Source of the DNA: Pseudomonadota bacterium
Lineage (GTDB): Bacteria; Pseudomonadota; Alphaproteobacteria; Caulobacterales; Caulobacteraceae
Length of the DNA stretch: 8,290 bases
Assembly (NCBI GenBank): GCA_023409795.1
Contig: JAEYQX010000171.1
Coordinates: 1-8,290, forward strand
Reading direction: 5' to 3'
Part shown: positions 6,948 to 8,290 of the stretch, one piece after another
Position numbering within the stretch: the first letter of the stretch is position 1
Layout of the letters: each line of letters begins with the position of its first letter
Program-made: the position numbers and the translations under genes
Notes under the pieces: generated by a model
Seen by the model: the letters and a program-made list of their open reading frames with translations, nothing else
The model's database searches: none
What the model was told of the DNA's origin: nothing

Positions 6948-6985
6948 GTCACAGCGCGACCTGTCCGTTCGCGGTTCCAGCCCCC

Positions 6986-7969
6986 CTATGTCCCGGGCGG
7001 GCCCCGGCGGCGGCCGTCCGGATAGCGGATGAAGCGGCCCTCATCGCCATGGGTTTGGGCGCGGCTGGGCCAGGGCCAGGGGCCAAAACCGCCGCTCTGG
7101 TAATGGCTTATGGTCTCGAGCATCTGCTGGCTGGTGTTCAGGACAAAGGGACCGCGCGCCACGACCGGCGCACCGATCGGCCGCGACTGCAGCACCAGCA
7201 GGCGCACCGGCACCTCGGCCTCATTGCTGAGGCGCGCCCCTTGTGTCGGGTCCAGGTCCAGCAGGTGGGCGGGCGGCTGGGCCGTGCCGTCGACGCTTAC
7301 GGTGCCTTCATAGACATAGGCGCGGCGCAGGACCCCGGCGGGGGCGGTGGGCAGATCGATCCGGCCGCCCGGCTCCAGGTCGATCAGCCAGATGGCCAGG
7401 TGGCTGTCGGCCCGGGCTGCCCATGAGGCAGGGGGCGGCGCCAGGGGCTGGACCGCGCCAAAGGGGCCGGCGATGACGCTGACCCGCGCCCCGTCCTGCT
7501 CGACCGCCGGCAGGTCCTCGGCCCAGAACATGTCAAAGGCGGGCTGGGCCGACTTGCCCTCGGGCGGCAGGTTCAGCCAGATCTGGAACAGCTCAAGCGT
7601 ATTGGGGCCATCGGTGTTGACCAGGGGGAACATCTCGCCGTGCTCGATCCCGGCACCGGTGGTCAGCCACTGGACGTCGCCCTGGCCATAGCGGGCCGCC
7701 ACGCCCAGGGAATCGGCGTGGTCGATAAAGCCCCTGAGCACGATGGACACGGTCTCGAAGCCCCGGTGCGGATGGGCCGGAAAGCCCGGCACCCGCTCGC
7801 CATGATACATCTGCCAGCCCTGGCCTTCGCCAGCCCGGTCCTGGGGCCGGATGCCCAGCTGGCCGTCGCCGGCCGGATAGTGGTCCAGGTGATGGACGGC
7901 AAACAGGAAGGGGTCGAACCCCTGCCACGGGTGGCTGAGCGGCTGGCGGCTGATGACGCTGCGGGTCAT
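6986..7969 (-). CDS. Pirin family cupin protein
   Basis: 327 residues from ATG 7969. An ATG two codons upstream (7975) is only 3 nt from the GGAG ribosome site; 7969 is 9 nt from it and is preferred. The N-terminal pirin domain has DHYPAG (29-34), the paired histidines HPHRGFETVSIVLRG (66-80), FIDHADSLG (81-89), GQGDVQWLTTGAGIEHGE (95-112), and PNTLELFQIWLNLP. His66, His68, His110 and Glu112 match the iron-binding set of human pirin (His56, His58, His101, Glu103). The C-terminal cupin domain runs to about residue 290 (PIGAPVVARGPFVLNTSQQM), then GRRRGPPGT. Bacterial pirins are implicated in redox sensing, quercetin cleavage or pyruvate dehydrogenase control; the substrate here cannot be told. 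It is divergent from a probable glutamate dehydrogenase gene. Confidence 0.93.
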   Translation of the reverse strand: MTRSVISRQPLSHPWQGFDPFLFAVHHLDHYPAGDGQLGIRPQDRAGEGQGWQMYHGERVPGFPAHPHRGFETVSIVLRGFIDHADSLGVAARYGQGDVQWLTTGAGIEHGEMFPLVNTDGPNTLELFQIWLNLPPEGKSAQPAFDMFWAEDLPAVEQDGARVSVIAGPFGAVQPLAPPPASWAARADSHLAIWLIDLEPGGRIDLPTAPAGVLRRAYVYEGTVSVDGTAQPPAHLLDLDPTQGARLSNEAEVPVRLLVLQSRPIGAPVVARGPFVLNTSQQMLETISHYQSGGFGPWPWPSRAQTHGDEGRFIRYPDGRRRGPPGT

Positions 7970-7978
7970 GGGCATTGT

Positions 7979-7982
7979 CTCC
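7979..7982 (-). promoter_or_regulatory. Ribosome binding site choosing the pirin start
   Basis: GGAG on the minus strand is 3 nt from ATG 7975 and 9 nt from ATG 7969. The second distance is normal and the first too short, so initiation is assigned to 7969. Confidence 0.6.
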
Positions 7983-7993
7983 GTTTTCGCCGC

Positions 7994-8023
7994 ATTAAGT
8001 AATCAGCACTGTTGCGGTTTCAA
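7994..8023 (-). promoter_or_regulatory. Candidate pirin promoter with a dyad over the -10 region
   Basis: Minus-strand TTGAAA (8018-8023) and TACTTA (7996-8001) are 16 bp apart and form a plausible -35/-10 pair, with the start codon about 27 bp beyond. The -10 lies within ATTAAGTAAT (7994-8003), a short dyad of ATTA and TAAT arms. HxlR-family redox regulators bind sites with TTACTT-like arms, and pirin genes are often oxidative-stress responsive, but the dyad is too short to name the factor. Confidence 0.4.
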
Positions 8024-8197
8024 GGGCGCAGGCTCGGGCGGTGCAAGGGGGCGCGCCGGCCCGACCTTGGTCTCGATTTGCGCCGAAAGCCCTTGATCTG
8101 GACCGGACCCTTGTGGCAGCGACGTGCGCGTATCGCGGCCTGGAGCGGTCCGCGCTGCAACCAAGACCTGTAGAATCGCAGAGGCGTTGGAATAATC
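8024..8197 (+). promoter_or_regulatory. Leader and promoter region of the probable glutamate dehydrogenase gene
   Basis: The 174 bp ahead of ATG 8198 contain TAGAAT (8171-8176), a good -10 hexamer 21 bp before the start codon, but no clear -35 at 16-18 bp upstream. Ribosome site candidates are GGA (8189-8191) and GAGG (8181-8184); neither is strong. No riboswitch or known operator was recognised. Confidence 0.3.
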
Positions 8198-8290
8198 ATG
8201 CCCAATCCGAACATCCTGGACGCTGCCCTGACGCGCCTCGACGATGCCGCGCGCCACGTCCAGATCGACAGCGATGTGCTGGAGAAGCTG
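8198..8290 (+). CDS. Probable glutamate dehydrogenase (Glu/Leu/Phe/Val dehydrogenase family), 3' end cut off
   Basis: Only the first 31 codons are in the window, open to the edge. They read MPNPNILDAALTRLDD, then AARHVQIDSDVLEKL. This fits the N-terminal helix of the roughly 420-residue Glu/Leu/Phe/Val dehydrogenases, in which a LDxAARxxxIDxDVxExL pattern precedes the PKxxLxVxxPVRMDDG segment. If right, the enzyme interconverts glutamate and 2-oxoglutarate with NAD(P), linking nitrogen and carbon metabolism in the cytoplasm. ATG 8198 is the only sensible start; the ribosome site is weak (GGA 6 nt upstream). The dimerisation, catalytic Lys and dinucleotide-binding parts all lie outside the window, so the assignment rests on a short similarity. 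Confidence 0.65.
   Translation, partial: MPNPNILDAALTRLDDAARHVQIDSDVLEKL

Noticed and set aside
6888..6985. SAM-II or SAM/SAH riboswitch upstream of metK
   Set aside because: A CGCGCTG segment on the minus strand (around 6950-6957) recalls the SAM-II P1 arm, but no matching AGCGCG arm follows, and the expected pseudoknot with the ribosome site is absent.
8112..8128. Sigma-54 promoter ahead of the dehydrogenase gene
   Set aside because: TGGCAG is followed by a GC pair at the wrong spacing (one base off), and the -12 TTGC is missing.
8003..8257. 84-codon minus-strand open frame over the pirin-dehydrogenase gap
   Set aside because: It overlaps the dehydrogenase start and both promoters, has no good ribosome site and no recognisable similarity.

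Overview
The window looks like chromosomal core sequence from a high-GC alphaproteobacterium, most likely Caulobacterales (Brevundimonas or Caulobacter type). This rests on the GC-rich coding bias, a CC0125/CC1285-family lipoprotein, a free-standing ProXp-ala editing protein, a DUF6065 protein, and a chaperedoxin-like thioredoxin that keeps a CGPC active site. The genus is inferred from protein character, not from a database search.

Layout, left to right. A 5' portion of a thioredoxin/TPR protein (cnoX-like) runs leftward off the edge (472 to 2). Upstream of it is a YbaK-fold tRNA-editing protein (1241-681, minus), divergent from a DUF6065 protein (1318-2058, plus, TTG start). The strand then returns to minus for a long block: a CC0125/CC1285-type lipoprotein with a strong terminator, a LysE/RhtB exporter, a REP-like palindrome, a small periplasmic protein of unknown function, argG with a terminator, metK with a terminator-like hairpin, and pirin. 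At the right edge the first 31 codons of a probable glutamate dehydrogenase (8198 onward, plus) are divergent from pirin.

The genes are mostly single transcription units, each with its own leader of roughly 75-220 bp. They cover amino-acid and one-carbon metabolism (argG, metK, probable gdh, LysE-type efflux), translation quality control (ProXp-ala-like), protein redox and folding care (cnoX-like), envelope proteins, and pirin. Several starts were moved from the longest open frame on the basis of ribosome binding sites: metK to GTG 6887, argG to 5493, the periplasmic protein to 4088, and pirin to 7969.

I see no mobile element, CRISPR array, tRNA, rRNA, phage or defence system, and no convincing new multigene system. 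The most interesting signal is regulatory. A 24-bp imperfect palindrome (6920-6943) sits between plausible -35 and -10 boxes of metK. It resembles a repressor operator, possibly that of the S-adenosylhomocysteine-sensing ArsR-family regulator SahR. Other points worth a look are the dispersed-repeat-like hairpin at 3532-3564, a dyad over the pirin promoter, overlapping dyads before the thioredoxin gene, and the DUF6065 protein of unknown function.
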